From Methylophilus sp. QUAN (GTDB lineage Bacteria > Pseudomonadota > Gammaproteobacteria > Burkholderiales > Methylophilaceae): DNA of 64,000 nucleotides. The DNA lies in the NCBI RefSeq assembly GCF_015354445.1, contig NZ_JADKYT010000001.1:310001-374000 (forward strand), read 5' to 3'. The translations under genes and the position numbers were made by a program. The first letter of the stretch is position 1; each line of letters starts with the position of its first letter. The notes beneath the pieces were generated by a model that worked only from the letters and a program-made list of their open reading frames with translations, made no database searches and had not been told where the DNA came from. Below, piece by piece: positions 27,801 to 37,019 of the stretch.

Positions 27801-28000
27801 CGCTCGATCGAAATCAGGGAAGACTGCACCAGGACGTCGGCACTGGAACCTGGGAAAGCCAGCGTGACGATCACGCGCGGCGGGGCAATTTCCGGAAACT
27901 GCGAAATCGGCAGGGTTTTGATCGACAGAAAGCCGAGGAAAATCATGACCAGCGATAGCACAATCGCCATCACCGGTCGTCTGAGGAAGATGTTTAACAT
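24812..28000 (-). CDS. RND multidrug efflux inner-membrane pump (HAE1/AcrB family)
   Basis: 1,062 residues, standard for AcrB-type pumps. It begins MLNIFLRRPVMAIVLSLVMI and has two sets of six membrane helices with large periplasmic loops. The proton relay acids are in AIGVVVDDAIVVVEAV (helix 4) and the lysine in LLGKNAVLIVEFA (helix 10). The tail is acidic (DDDDDEE). It exports lipophilic compounds through the adaptor and outer channel of the same operon. Sequence style is closer to Bacteroidetes pumps than to proteobacterial AcrB/MexB in my judgement (see findings). Confidence 0.93.
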   Translation of the reverse strand: MLNIFLRRPVMAIVLSLVMIFLGFLSIKTLPISQFPEIAPPRVIVTLAFPGSSADVLVQSSLISIERAINGVPGMKYIVSDATSAGEATIQVIFDLGVDPNAAMVLVKTRLDQVMSKLPPLVQLEGVIVNTVQPSMLMYVNLYSKDKNADEKFLFNYVNVSVIPEIQRVHGIAQAQNLGSRQFAMRIWLNPERMRAYKISSKDVMDAISSQSVIGRPGRLGQSSGIYAQSKEYVLVYKGRYNKPEEYGNIIIRADSNGEILHLRDIAKIELGSEFFDIYSNKDGYPSAAIVLKQNYGTNASEVIADVKTKMEELKQSFPAGMDYEINYDVSKFLDASIEKVIHTLAEAFVLVALVVFIFLGDWRSTLIPTLAVPISLIGAFFVMKAFGLSINLVTLFALVLAIGVVVDDAIVVVEAVHAKMASDHVGPYKAVQRVLGEIGGAIVAITLLMTSVFIPITFMPGPVGVFYRQFAITMASSIVLSGIVALTLTPVLCAMILKDTHGQPKRKTPISVFLDGFNWVFEKVTGRYTNFLEKVVTLRTVTFVVLALFSAGIFYVDKILPAGFIPGEDQGMIYAIIQTPPGSTLETTNKVARHLQTLAKQVEGVESVSSLAGYEVLTEGRGSNAGTCIINLKDWSERKQSVKQIIEELEEKTKNFGAVVEYFQPPAVPGYGAASGLSLRLLDKTTSADYYVFDKINKEFMQNLGKRKELTGLFTFYAANYPQYELIIDNQLAMQKKVSIEDAMNNLDILIGSTYEQGFIRFNNFFKVYTQAGPEFRRYPSDVLNYFVKNEEGEMVPYSAFMTLKKRQGPNEITRYNLYNSAAIRAEPAPGYTTESAINAVKEVARATLPKGYDIAWEGLSYDEEKRGNEALMIFIVVLVFVYMVLAAQYESFILPFAVILSLPAGIFGSLFLLKILGLANDIYAQVGLIMLIGLLGKNAVLIVEFAVQKHGQGMSIRDAAIEGAKTRFRPILMTSFAFIAGLIPLVIATGAGAVGNRTIGTSAMGGMLFGTIFGVIVIPGLYYIFGTLADRKSLIRKEETEPLTETYKYNSHQDDDDDEE

Positions 28001-28018
28001 GTTTTTTTCACCTTAAGA

Positions 28019-29101
28019 TTATTCTGCGTACAGTTCCAGCTCAGGAACGACTTTTTCAGGTGCTCTGTAGTCGGTGTCGATTTTTTGTCCGTTTCTGACG
28101 CGGCGCAAGCCCTCCAGCAACACCGTGTCGGTGTCTTTGAGGCCGGATTTCACGATAAACAAATGGGGCAGTTCAGCGGCAATTTGAATCATGCGCTGTT
28201 CGATCTTGTGGTCTTTGTTCACCACATAAACGAAGGTCTTATCCAGCACTTCAAAGGTGGCTTTTTGCGGGATCAGCATGGCATTCGGGTAAGGGACTTC
28301 CAGCAAAATAGTGCCGGTTTCGCCATGACGTAATAAACCGTGCGGGTTAGGGAAGTCGGCCCGGAACTCAATGTTGCCGGTTTTATTGTCAAAGTCGGCT
28401 TCGACGGTTTCAATCGCACCAGCCTGGTCAAACAAGGCGCCATTGGCCATGCGCAATTGCACCGGCACACCTTTTTCGTTTTTTTGGTGAATCTTGAAGT
28501 CTAGGTATTCCGCTTCAGGCACGTTGAAATACACCCACATGCGGCTGTTGTCAGACAAGGTGGTCAGCAAATCACCTTCGTCCAGCAAGCTGCCTTTTCG
28601 CACCAGCAAATGGTCCATGATGCCGGTGAACGGCGCATTGATATTGGTAAAGTTGAGGTGGGTTTGTGCCAGCTGCACTTCGGCATTGGCTTTATCCAGT
28701 TTGGCTTTGCCCAGGGCCAGTTCATTTTGCGAGACAATGTTTTTCTCAGCCAGTGCCTTGGTGTTTTCATACTCGATTTGCACCGTTTTGGCTTCTGCCT
28801 GTGCTTTCAGCAAGTCGACCTGGTAGACATTGGGCATAATCTTGAACATGGGTTGCCCCTGTTTGATGACCTGGCCTTCACCGGCATAGACGTCCTGCAA
28901 ATAGCCGCGCTCCAGCGCGCGTAATTCAATATGCTGGATGGCATGAATCTGGCAGACATATTCCTTGGTAATCATGGTGTCTTTGTGCCATGGCGTTGTG
29001 ACCTCTAGTTTTGGTGGCGCTTCTTCGTGCGCCTCTTCCTGATGACAAGCGCTGAGCAGGGAGCCAAGCAAGCCTAAAACGATTAAGTTCTGTTTAATCA
29101 T
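28019..29101 (-). CDS. RND efflux periplasmic adaptor lipoprotein
   Basis: 360 residues. The signal peptide ends in the lipobox LLSAC, so the adaptor is anchored to the inner membrane. Then follow a barrel-sandwich half-motif (GYLQDVYAGEGQVIKQGQPMF), an alpha-hairpin (about residues 95-150) and the second lipoyl half (NINAPFTGIMDHLLVRKGSLL). It links the inner pump to the outer channel. It is the first gene of the adaptor-pump-channel operon, 18 bp before the pump. Confidence 0.92.
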   Translation of the reverse strand: MIKQNLIVLGLLGSLLSACHQEEAHEEAPPKLEVTTPWHKDTMITKEYVCQIHAIQHIELRALERGYLQDVYAGEGQVIKQGQPMFKIMPNVYQVDLLKAQAEAKTVQIEYENTKALAEKNIVSQNELALGKAKLDKANAEVQLAQTHLNFTNINAPFTGIMDHLLVRKGSLLDEGDLLTTLSDNSRMWVYFNVPEAEYLDFKIHQKNEKGVPVQLRMANGALFDQAGAIETVEADFDNKTGNIEFRADFPNPHGLLRHGETGTILLEVPYPNAMLIPQKATFEVLDKTFVYVVNKDHKIEQRMIQIAAELPHLFIVKSGLKDTDTVLLEGLRRVRNGQKIDTDYRAPEKVVPELELYAE

Positions 29102-29323
29102 AGTGTGTTCTTATCTTAAAAAATGAAGAGAAATACTTGCAAAAAACAGGTGGTTGGCGAATGCCTGGCTGCAGGGGCCTGTCTTGATCGTCAGACTATC
29201 CTTTCTTGTTGCAAACCACAACCGCTAGCCTAGGCGCCGTCCTGGAAGGACGCTTATGAGAGTGCTGGTAACAACGAGGGGAAAAGTGGCAATCAGCGGC
29301 GTTGTGCAGGGCGCAAACGCGGA

Positions 29324-29665
29324 TTACACCTGGGTGTTGGCGGGTGGTGCGCGCGAGTGCAGGTGACGAACAAACACCGGGCGTGGGGTCACGCGACGGC
29401 GAGGCAAGGCCAGCAACGCAAACAGAATCACGCAAGCAACTGTCATGCTTGCGGGTGGGGAAATCAGTGGGGTAAGGGAAGAAAAGGGTGTTTCACCATC
29501 ACCGGAGTATTCAACGACTTCGGCCACGCGTACACGCACGGTGTCGTCACTGTAGCTGGAGTGATCTGAAAACTCAGCGACCAATGCAAAGCCGAGCACG
29601 GCCAGCAGCACTGTGACGACCCACAGTCTGAGCTGCAACGCGGCGGTGTTCAGATGTTTTTGCAT
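29324..29665 (-). CDS. Small predicted membrane protein
   Basis: 113 residues with two hydrophobic segments (about residues 13-30 and 72-88) separated by a ~40-residue polar loop, and a basic Arg/Pro-rich tail. I recognise no family. The start MQKHLNTAAL is chosen because it gives a short basic N-terminus before the first helix. It lies 222 bp upstream of the RND adaptor on the same strand, and an inverted repeat is 85 bp upstream of it. Its link to the pump is only positional. Confidence 0.55.
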   Translation of the reverse strand: MQKHLNTAALQLRLWVVTVLLAVLGFALVAEFSDHSSYSDDTVRVRVAEVVEYSGDGETPFSSLTPLISPPASMTVACVILFALLALPRRRVTPRPVFVRHLHSRAPPANTQV

Positions 29666-29749
29666 GCGATGAGTGTATGGAAAGAAATCAAAAGCCAATA
29701 TTAAAAACAAGCAGGAGTTGAGCCTTGGTAATACGGAGATAAAGCTCTT

Positions 29750-29767
29750 TACATTGCTTACAATGTA
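29750..29767. promoter_or_regulatory. Inverted repeat TACATTG-CTTA-CAATGTA, candidate efflux operator
   Basis: A perfect 7-bp inverted repeat with a 4-base spacer lies upstream of the small membrane protein and RND operon. TetR-type regulators of RND pumps often bind short AT-rich palindromes of this kind near the promoter. No regulator gene is next to it, so the assignment is inference. Confidence 0.45.
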
Positions 29768-29900
29768 CCCTTATGCATAGCGAATGACAATACGCTGTCG
29801 CGCCGAGTTCGAAGAAAAGTGCCTTTTGTAAGCTGGCTGTCAGTTTTGATTGCACCAAGTTGGTGCGGTCGTTTGCGCTGTTTTGGAGATGATCACCTAC

Positions 29901-29962
29901 TTTTTCGCCTTGTCGGTGAGTCTGTCTGGTGCTTGTCCTTAAGGCAAGTAGCTAAAGAAGTC
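29901..29962 (+). repeat. Degenerate end fragment of the 0.55-kb dispersed repeat
   Basis: The stretch from TTTTCGCCTTG through GGTGCTTGTCC resembles the left end of the full repeat copies at 30013-30542 and 36411-36965, but diverges after about 60 bp. The rest of the 29.78-30.01 kb interval shows no gene. Confidence 0.5.
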
Positions 29963-30012
29963 GTCGTAGGGTGGGCATCCTGCCCATGCGGGCTTTGTGG
30001 TGGTTGGAAGGA

Positions 30013-30542
30013 TGCTTTTCGCCCTTTCGGCGAGTTACTTTTCTTTGCTTGCCCAAAGAACAAGTAACCAAAAGAAATGCACCCCAGCTTCCGCTTATTT
30101 CCTGTGCTACTCGGCTTGACGGGCGGCAATCAAAAACTCGCTCCTACGGAACTCAAACAGTTGCTTGCCGAAAGCCCCCGTCAACCCTGCGTTGCTCGGC
30201 GCGGCAGATGGGGACCCCGAACACCAACTGAGCGCCACCATTAGTGCTTTTAACAAACCAATCTGTTTTTGCAACTGTTCAAATTGTTACGCTGTGAGTT
30301 TGGCGAGACAGCTCCCATTCCATCACGCTGAGTAGCGCAGGCGAAGTGGGGGAAGTCGGCCATCGGCTGTTTGAGTTCCGCAGTGGCTTGCGGGGTGTGC
30401 AAGCCGCCAGGGCGAGTTTCGATGGGCGCCCACTTTGTTGAGCAACGCAAGGGAGCCGAAGGCCGTGATGGCTGGGTGTCTTCCTCTTTGGTTACTTTCT
30501 GGGGGACAAGCACCAGAAAGTGACTCGCCGAGAGGCGAAATA
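30013..30542 (-). repeat. Dispersed ~0.53-kb non-coding repeat, copy 1
   Basis: Read on the minus strand this stretch matches 36411-36965 over most of its length, with insertions and substitutions in the middle. Both ends form hairpins: ACTTTCTGG/CCAGAAAGT (30494-30521) and an interrupted TTACTT..TTCTTTG stem with CAAAGAACAAGTAA (30035-30067). Loops contain GCTTGTCC/GCTTGCCC-like sequence. Open frames here have no family resemblance and are by-products of the repeat. It fills the gene-free stretch between lrgB and the RND region. Confidence 0.75.
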
Positions 30543-30559
30543 GAATGTTTTATTAGTGG

Positions 30560-31300
30560 CTAAAACCCCAGGTGTGGCCGCAAATAAGTCAAGACGATAG
30601 GCAGCCCGATCGCACTAATCACCCCGTTGAGCCCCATCGCCATGCTGGCATAGACGCCAGCCTCTTCGTTGACGCTAAACGCGCGCGTAATGCCCAGCCC
30701 ATGCGCGCCGACGCCAATGGCGGTACCACGTATCCACCATTGATGCACTTTCACGCTATTTAATATATAGGGCGCCAGAATCGTCCCTAGCATGCCGGTG
30801 ATTACGGTAAACACTGCGGTTAGGGTGGGAGACACATTGAGTCGCTCGGCTATGCCCATGGCAATCGGTGCGGTGACCGATTTGGCATACATGCTGCCGA
30901 TAATATTGTCGCTTGCGCCCATCCATTTGGCGATGGCCACCGCGCTGACGATAGACACCGTACTGCCAACCGTGAGTGCCACCCAGATATGAAAAATCTT
31001 GCCCTGCATGCGCTTAAAGCCATTGTAAATTGGCACCGCTAAAGCCACCGTGGCTGTGCCGAGTAAGAAGTGCACAAACTGCGCGCCTTCAAAATATTTC
31101 TCATACGGCATGTCAAGCAATGCAATGGCCAGGCAAGTCAGTACCACCGAGATGGCGACCGGGTTGACCAGCGGATTGCGCTTGGCGCGCACATACAGCA
31201 GGTAGCCAATCTGGTAAGTGGCCAATGTAATAATCAGCGCAAATAGCGGGTCGCCAGACAGGTAGACCCAGATCTCGGAAATCGGGATACGCTTATTCAT
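30560..31300 (-). CDS. lrgB: LrgB/CidB family membrane protein
   Basis: 246 residues with several membrane helices. The LrgB family phrase KSVTAPIAMGIAERLNVSPTLTAVFTVITG is intact, as is GVGAHGLGITRAF. LrgB works with the holin-like LrgA; the pair is linked to control of murein hydrolase activity and, in several organisms, to transport of pyruvate or glycolate-type metabolites. The start overlaps the 3' end of lrgA by 8 bp. The gene ends 18 bp before a dispersed repeat copy. Confidence 0.88.
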   Translation of the reverse strand: MNKRIPISEIWVYLSGDPLFALIITLATYQIGYLLYVRAKRNPLVNPVAISVVLTCLAIALLDMPYEKYFEGAQFVHFLLGTATVALAVPIYNGFKRMQGKIFHIWVALTVGSTVSIVSAVAIAKWMGASDNIIGSMYAKSVTAPIAMGIAERLNVSPTLTAVFTVITGMLGTILAPYILNSVKVHQWWIRGTAIGVGAHGLGITRAFSVNEEAGVYASMAMGLNGVISAIGLPIVLTYLRPHLGF

Positions 31301-31679
31301 GGCGTTGCCCCTTGTTGATGGTGATATGTTTGTGACGCTTGAGCGAGAAATACCAGAACACTTTGAGTACGATGGCGGTCACCGCAATGGTCAGGATCAC
31401 GCTGACTACCAGCGCGGTGCCGACTGCCAATGCATGGGTTTGCAGTTCGGGCAAAAACAGCAATACACCTACCGAGGCAGGCACAAACAAGAGTCCCAGG
31501 TGCTGGCGAAAGCTGTCGGCCACCATGGCCAGGTCGCTATTGACTTGGCCTTTCAGGCATAAAAATGTCAGCAGCAAGAGCAGGCCGAGTACCGGCCCCG
31601 GAATGCCCGGCAAAAAGAACTTGCTCAGCAGTTCGCCCAGGCCTTGCCATAAAAAGAGTTGAACCAAACCTGATATCAT
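31293..31679 (-). CDS. lrgA: LrgA/CidA family holin-like membrane protein
   Basis: 128 residues with four hydrophobic segments and the CidA/LrgA pattern LPGIPGPVLGLLLLLTFL near the N-terminus. It is the usual partner of LrgB, which overlaps it. AGGGG lies 5-6 bases before the ATG. It is divergent from the DUF2490 gene, with a very short shared 5' region of about 65 bp. Confidence 0.88.
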   Translation of the reverse strand: MISGLVQLFLWQGLGELLSKFFLPGIPGPVLGLLLLLTFLCLKGQVNSDLAMVADSFRQHLGLLFVPASVGVLLFLPELQTHALAVGTALVVSVILTIAVTAIVLKVFWYFSLKRHKHITINKGQRHE

Positions 31680-31743
31680 GCGATCCCCTATAGGTCTGTC
31701 CGTCCATCAGACGGGCCCATTCTTACAATTGTTGATTGCCGCG

Positions 31744-32451
31744 ATGTTAATGTCATTTTTCCGATTCAGCTATATTTTTTTGAGCCGCATTTTGTTCATG
31801 TTTGCCGTGTGTGGACTGCCACAGGCGCTGGCCGACACTGAAGAGGATGGTCGTTACTGGCTAAGCATCTACACCCAGGGCAAGCTGCCTGCCGACAACT
31901 TTTACTGGAGCATGGACACGCATCCGCGCTGGCGTGACGAGGGCCAGCATTTTGACCAGTTGATTTTGCGGCCATCGGTGTTTTACAAGTTCAACGCGAA
32001 CAGCAGCGTCTGGTTAGGCTATGACACCATTATCAGTCATCCATCCGGCCAGTCTGCGCAGCGTGAAAACCGCCTGTGGCAGCAGTTTCAACACCAGTTT
32101 GACGAGGTGGCCAACGTTACTTTCACCAGCCGCACGCGCTTTGAGCAACGTCGCCGCGAAGACTTTCAGGATGTCGGCCACCGTTTGCGGCAGATGGTCA
32201 GGGCGACCACGCCTAGCCAATGGCATCCACAATTGCAGTGGGTTGTTTATGACGAGTTATTTATCAACCTGAACCAGACCGAATGGGGCGTGCGGCGTGG
32301 CATAGACCAGAACCGCTTGTTCCTCGGCGTGAATTGGAAGTTTAGTGATTTTTCCAATGTTGATGTTGGTTACCTGAATCAGTTCGTGAATACGCGTACC
32401 ACGGACCGTGAAAACCACGTGCTGATGACCACCTTCCGTTTCAATTTCTAG
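31744..32451 (+). CDS. DUF2490 family outer-membrane-type protein
   Basis: About 235 residues. A signal peptide (cleavage near QALA) is followed by alternating aromatic/polar strands, ending in TTFRFNF, a C-terminal Phe typical of outer-membrane beta-barrels. LWQQFQHQFD, TFTSRTRFEQR and RLRQMVRATTP fit DUF2490, a family with no established role. The start is uncertain: 31744 gives a normal signal peptide, while upstream in-frame ATG 31678 would overlap lrgA. No ribosome site is visible. metH follows 58 bp later. Confidence 0.72.
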   Translation: MLMSFFRFSYIFLSRILFMFAVCGLPQALADTEEDGRYWLSIYTQGKLPADNFYWSMDTHPRWRDEGQHFDQLILRPSVFYKFNANSSVWLGYDTIISHPSGQSAQRENRLWQQFQHQFDEVANVTFTSRTRFEQRRREDFQDVGHRLRQMVRATTPSQWHPQLQWVVYDELFINLNQTEWGVRRGIDQNRLFLGVNWKFSDFSNVDVGYLNQFVNTRTTDRENHVLMTTFRFNF

Positions 32452-32509
32452 CCGCAGCGCCAGAAAGCCCTTGTGTTAAAATATCGCTTTTGTTTTCAAG
32501 TTGATACGC

Positions 32510-35500
32510 ATGACGCAACTGTCGATTTCCGCCACTGAACAATGGTTACGTGACGCGCTTTCAAAACGCATCCTGATTCTGGATGGCGCGATGGGCACCA
32601 TGATTCAGCAATACAAGCTGACGGAAGCGGATTATCGCGGTGCGCGTTTCAAGGACTTTCAAGGCCCGCCGGGCGAGCGCGAGCTGTTTGTCAAAGGCAA
32701 TAACGAGCTGCTGACGCTGACACAGCCGCATGTGATTCAGGAGATTCACGAGAAATACCTCGCCGCCGGGGCCGACATCATCGAAACCAATACCTTTGGC
32801 GCCACCAGCGTCGCGCAAGACGACTACCATATGGCGCACCTGGTGTACGAGATGAACGTCGAGTCGGCCAAACTGGCCAAAGCCGCTTGCGTCAAATACA
32901 GCACGCCAGACAAACCACGTTTCGTCGCGGGCGCATTAGGCCCGACGCCAAAAACGGCTTCCATTTCGCCTGATGTCAATGATCCGGCTGCACGTAATGT
33001 CAGTTTTGACCAACTGGTGACGTCATACATGGAGCAAATTCGTGGCCTGGTCGATGGTGGCGCGGATATCCTGATGGTGGAAACCATCTTCGATACGCTT
33101 AACTGTAAGGCGGCGTTGTTTGCTATTGAGAGTTTCTTTGATGAACAGGGTAAGACCTGGCCGATCATGATTTCCGGTACGGTGACCGACGCGTCTGGCC
33201 GTATCCTGTCTGGCCAGACCGTAACTGCATTCTGGCATTCGGTGCGCCATGTCAAACCGCTCACCGTGGGCCTGAACTGTGCACTCGGTGCGACGCTGAT
33301 GCGCCCGTATGCCGAAGAACTGAGCAAAGTGGCCGATACCTTTGTTTGTATCTACCCCAACGCCGGTCTGCCTAACCCGATGTCTGACACCGGCTTTGAT
33401 GAAACACCAGACGTGACTTCCAGCCTGGTCAAGGAATTTGCGCAAAGCGGTTTTATCAATATTGCCGGTGGCTGCTGCGGCACCACGCCACCCCATATCA
33501 ACGCCATTTATAACGCGATTAAAGACCTGCCACCACGCCAGGTGCCTACACTACCGATCACGACCAAACTGTCCGGTTTAGAGCCATTTATCATCGATGA
33601 AAGCTCACTGTATGTGAACGTCGGTGAGCGGACCAATGTCACCGGTTCCAAAGCGTTTGCGCGCATGATCATCAACGAGCAATACGAAGAAGCACTCAGC
33701 GTGGCACGCCAGCAGGTCGAAAACGGCGCGCAAGTGATTGATATCAACATGGACGAAGGCATGCTGGATGCGGTCAAGGCGATGACGCACTTCCTTAACC
33801 TGGTTGCCTCTGAGCCTGATATTGCGCGCGTGCCTATTATGATCGACTCCTCCAAATGGGCGGTGATTGAGGCGGGCCTGAAGTGCGTACAGGGCAAAGC
33901 GATTGTGAACTCGATTTCGATGAAAGAAGGCGAAACCGAGTTTTTACGTCAGGCCAAATTATGCCAGCGCTATGGCGCCGCCGTGGTGGTGATGGCGTTT
34001 GACGAAACCGGCCAGGCAGATACTTTTGCGCGTAAAACCGAAATTTGCAAACGGGCTTACGACTTGTTAGTCGGCACCGGTTTCCCGCCGGAAGATATCA
34101 TCTTCGATCCGAATATTTTTGCCGTGGCGACGGGTATCGAAGAGCATAACAACTACGCCGTATACTTTATTGAAGCCACGCGCTGGATCAAACAAAACCT
34201 GCCATACGCCCGTATTTCCGGCGGTGTGTCTAACGTGAGTTTCAGCTTCCGCGGCAACGAACCGGCACGTGAAGCCATCCATACCGTGTTCCTCTATCAC
34301 GCCATCCAGGCGGGCATGACCATGGGTATCGTCAATGCTGGCATGGTCGGCGTCTATGACGATATTCCGGCCGAGTTGCGTGAGCGCGTCGAAGACGTGG
34401 TGCTCAACCGTGTGGTTGACCCAGACAATCCGCTGGCCGCAACTGAGCGCATGATTGAAATCGCCGGGACCTTGGTCGCCGGTGGCAAGAAAGCCGAAGC
34501 CACATTGGCTTGGCGTGGCACGCCAGAGCAACCTGTGCCTGCGAGCAAGCGCCTGGAATATGCGCTGGTACATGGCATTACCGATTTTATCGTCGCGGAC
34601 ACCGAAGAAGTGCGCCAGGGCATTATGAACAACGGTGGTCGCCCGATTCACGTCATCGAAGGCCCGCTGATGGATGGCATGAACGTGGTCGGTGACCTGT
34701 TCGGCCAGGGCAAGATGTTTTTGCCGCAGGTGGTGAAATCCGCTCGCGTAATGAAATCTGCCGTCGCGCATTTGATTCCATTTATTGAAGAAGAAAAAGC
34801 CGCCGAAGAGCGCCGCACCGGTATGGTGGCCAAGCCTAAAGGCAAGGTGGTGATTGCGACGGTGAAGGGTGATGTGCACGACATCGGCAAAAACATCGTT
34901 TCGGTGGTGTTGCAGTGTAACAATTTTGAGGTCGTGAACATGGGCGTGATGGTGCCCGCGGCGGAAATCCTCGAAATGGCCAAGCGTGAAAACGCCGACA
35001 TTATTGGCCTGAGCGGCTTGATTACGCCGTCGCTTGAAGAAATGGCCTATATCGCCAAAGAGATGCAGCGCGACCCGCACTTTGTCGAAAACCAGACGCC
35101 GTTGCTGATTGGCGGCGCCACCACTTCCCGTGCGCACACGGCGGTGAAAATTGCACCTAACTATGAAGGTCCAGTGATTTACGTGCCGGATGCCTCGCGC
35201 TCCGTCAGCGTCATGCAAAACCTGCTCACGCCAGAAACGCGCGGCGCTTACCTGGCCGAGATTCAAGCCGATTACGAAAAAGCCCGTCATCAGCATGCCA
35301 ATAAAAAAGGTGTGCCGATGCTAAGCCTAGCCGATGCGCGCGCCAACGCCGCGAAATTGGAGTTTACCGGCGCTGCTGCGCCAGTGAAGCCTAAGTTTAT
35401 CGGCCGCCGCGTCTTTAAAAATATCGATCTCGCGCTGATTGCGCAATACATAGACTGGGGCCCGTTTTTCCAGACCTGGGATCTGGCAGGTTTCTATCCG

Positions 35501-36298
35501 GCGATTTTGAAAGATGAAATCGTTGGCGAAGCCGCGACCAAAGTGTTTGCCGAAGCACAGGTCATGCTCAAGCGTATTATTGATGGCCGCTGGCTCAGCG
35601 CCAATGGCGTCATTGCTTTGTTGCCCGCCAACCAGGTCAATAGCGACGATATCGAGATTTATACCGATGACACCCGCAGCCAGGTCGCACTGACCTGGTA
35701 CGGCATGCGCCAGCAAACGCAAAAACCGGTGATTGACGGCGTCGCCAGACCGAACCAGTGTATGGCTGACTTTATTGCGCCTAAAGGCACCGATGATTAC
35801 ATTGGCCTGTTTGCGGTGACTGCTGGCCTGGGCATGGAAAAACGCCTGGCTGACTTTGAAAAAAATCACGATGACTACAATGCCATCATGTTCAAGTCAC
35901 TGGCCGATCGTCTGGCTGAAGCCTTTGCCGAGTACATGCACGAGCGCGTGCGTAAAGACCTGTGGGGCTATGCGGCAGACGAAGACTTAAGCAATGAAGC
36001 GCTGATTAAAGAGCAATACAAAGGCATCCGTCCGGCACCGGGTTATCCGGCATGCCCCGACCACACGGTGAAAGAGGATATGTTCAAGGTGCTGCAAGCT
36101 ACCGAGATCGACATGCAGCTCACCGATAGCTACGCCATGCTGCCAGCGGCAGCAGTAAGCGGCTTTTATTTTGCGCATCCTGAGTCCAGGTATTTCAGTG
36201 TGGATAAAATAGGCAATGACCAGCTGGAGGATATGGCGAAACGGCGCAATGTGGATAAGGATTGGCTGGAGCGGTGGTTAGCGCCAAACTTGGGTTAA
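32510..36298 (+). CDS. metH: Cobalamin-dependent methionine synthase
   Basis: About 1,262 residues with all four MetH modules: homocysteine domain ([10 protein letters not shown]; zinc cysteines in LNCALGA and [10 protein letters not shown]), pterin domain ([17 protein letters not shown]-like [14 protein letters not shown]), cobalamin domain with lower ligand His in [11 protein letters not shown], and the C-terminal SAM-dependent reactivation domain ([12 protein letters not shown]). It methylates homocysteine using methyltetrahydrofolate and B12. ATG 32510 is used; a TTG three codons upstream is possible. No B12 riboswitch fits in the short upstream gap. Confidence 0.96.
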   Translation: MTQLSISATEQWLRDALSKRILILDGAMGTMIQQYKLTEADYRGARFKDFQGPPGERELFVKGNNELLTLTQPHVIQEIHEKYLAAGADIIETNTFGATSVAQDDYHMAHLVYEMNVESAKLAKAACVKYSTPDKPRFVAGALGPTPKTASISPDVNDPAARNVSFDQLVTSYMEQIRGLVDGGADILMVETIFDTLNCKAALFAIESFFDEQGKTWPIMISGTVTDASGRILSGQTVTAFWHSVRHVKPLTVGLNCALGATLMRPYAEELSKVADTFVCIYPNAGLPNPMSDTGFDETPDVTSSLVKEFAQSGFINIAGGCCGTTPPHINAIYNAIKDLPPRQVPTLPITTKLSGLEPFIIDESSLYVNVGERTNVTGSKAFARMIINEQYEEALSVARQQVENGAQVIDINMDEGMLDAVKAMTHFLNLVASEPDIARVPIMIDSSKWAVIEAGLKCVQGKAIVNSISMKEGETEFLRQAKLCQRYGAAVVVMAFDETGQADTFARKTEICKRAYDLLVGTGFPPEDIIFDPNIFAVATGIEEHNNYAVYFIEATRWIKQNLPYARISGGVSNVSFSFRGNEPAREAIHTVFLYHAIQAGMTMGIVNAGMVGVYDDIPAELRERVEDVVLNRVVDPDNPLAATERMIEIAGTLVAGGKKAEATLAWRGTPEQPVPASKRLEYALVHGITDFIVADTEEVRQGIMNNGGRPIHVIEGPLMDGMNVVGDLFGQGKMFLPQVVKSARVMKSAVAHLIPFIEEEKAAEERRTGMVAKPKGKVVIATVKGDVHDIGKNIVSVVLQCNNFEVVNMGVMVPAAEILEMAKRENADIIGLSGLITPSLEEMAYIAKEMQRDPHFVENQTPLLIGGATTSRAHTAVKIAPNYEGPVIYVPDASRSVSVMQNLLTPETRGAYLAEIQADYEKARHQHANKKGVPMLSLADARANAAKLEFTGAAAPVKPKFIGRRVFKNIDLALIAQYIDWGPFFQTWDLAGFYPAILKDEIVGEAATKVFAEAQVMLKRIIDGRWLSANGVIALLPANQVNSDDIEIYTDDTRSQVALTWYGMRQQTQKPVIDGVARPNQCMADFIAPKGTDDYIGLFAVTAGLGMEKRLADFEKNHDDYNAIMFKSLADRLAEAFAEYMHERVRKDLWGYAADEDLSNEALIKEQYKGIRPAPGYPACPDHTVKEDMFKVLQATEIDMQLTDSYAMLPAAAVSGFYFAHPESRYFSVDKIGNDQLEDMAKRRNVDKDWLERWLAPNLG

Positions 36299-36315
36299 TG
36301 TATGTTGGGTCGAAT

Positions 36316-36350
36316 GAAAAGGGCGTGCTGAGAGGTACGCCTTTTTTATT
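36316..36350 (+). terminator. Rho-independent terminator of metH
   Basis: AAGGGCGT and ACGCCTTT form the stem around an 8-10 base loop, followed by TTTTTTATTT. It lies about 20 bp after the metH stop codon. Confidence 0.85.
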
Positions 36351-36410
36351 TGATGCGCTGGGAAGGTAATTCTTTAGTGTTTTGTTTTGGTGTCGGGATT
36401 GGGATCGGTT

Positions 36411-36965
36411 GCTTTTCGCCTTGATGGCGAGTCACTTTCTGGTGCTTGCCCCCCAGAAAGTAACCAAAGAGGAGGGCACCCAGCCATCACGGCCTAAAGG
36501 CTCCCTTGCGTTGCTCGGCAAAGTGGGCGTCCATCGAAACTCGCCCTGACAAGCCACACAAAACGTGGCTTGTTGCGGAACTCGAACAGCCGATGGCCGA
36601 AACCTCCCACTTCGCCTCCGCTACTCAGCGTGATGGAATGGGATTTATCTCACCAAACTCACAGCGTAGAAATTTAAACGATTCAAAAAACACATTGGTT
36701 TATGAAAGTAACAAATGGTGGCATCCGGCGGATGTTTTGGGTCCCTATCTGCCGCGCCGAGTAGCGCAGCCAAAATAAGGAGAAAGGGAGCGACTGTCCG
36801 AATCCCGCAGTAGCTCACGTCGTGTGTGAGCTACCAGGTTGAGTTTCGTGACCGCTTATTTTGGCGAGCAACGCAGGAAACAAGCGGAAGCTAGGGTGTC
36901 TTGTTCTTTGCCTTCTTTCTTATGGACAAGCATAAGAAAGAATGGTCGCCGAAAGGGCGAAAAAA
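36411..36965 (+). repeat. Dispersed ~0.55-kb non-coding repeat, copy 2
   Basis: Matches copy 1 (30013-30542) in inverted orientation. The left hairpin ACTTTCTGG/CCAGAAAGT lies at 36434-36461. The right end carries a perfect 12-bp stem TTCTTTCTTATG/CATAAGAAAGAA around GACAAG (36913-36942). The stem sequence differs from copy 1 but remains paired, and the loop retains the GACAAG/CTTGCC type of sequence. Open frames inside have no family resemblance. It sits between the convergent metH and waaA genes, in a 720-bp gene-free interval. Confidence 0.75.
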
Positions 36966-37019
36966 ATCGCCACAATAATGAGTGTGTATTGAAGTGCTCA
37001 TTAGTACTTCGCTAAAGAA

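Noticed and set aside
34067-35296. 409-codon open frame on the minus strand inside metH
   Set aside because: It is fully antisense to conserved MetH domains and its translation (His/Arg-rich) resembles no protein; a codon-bias shadow.
36506-36778. 90-codon open frame in the 36.4-37.0 kb gap, with a similar one at 30250-30513
   Set aside because: Both lie inside the dispersed repeat copies in matching places, with no family resemblance; by-products of the repeat.
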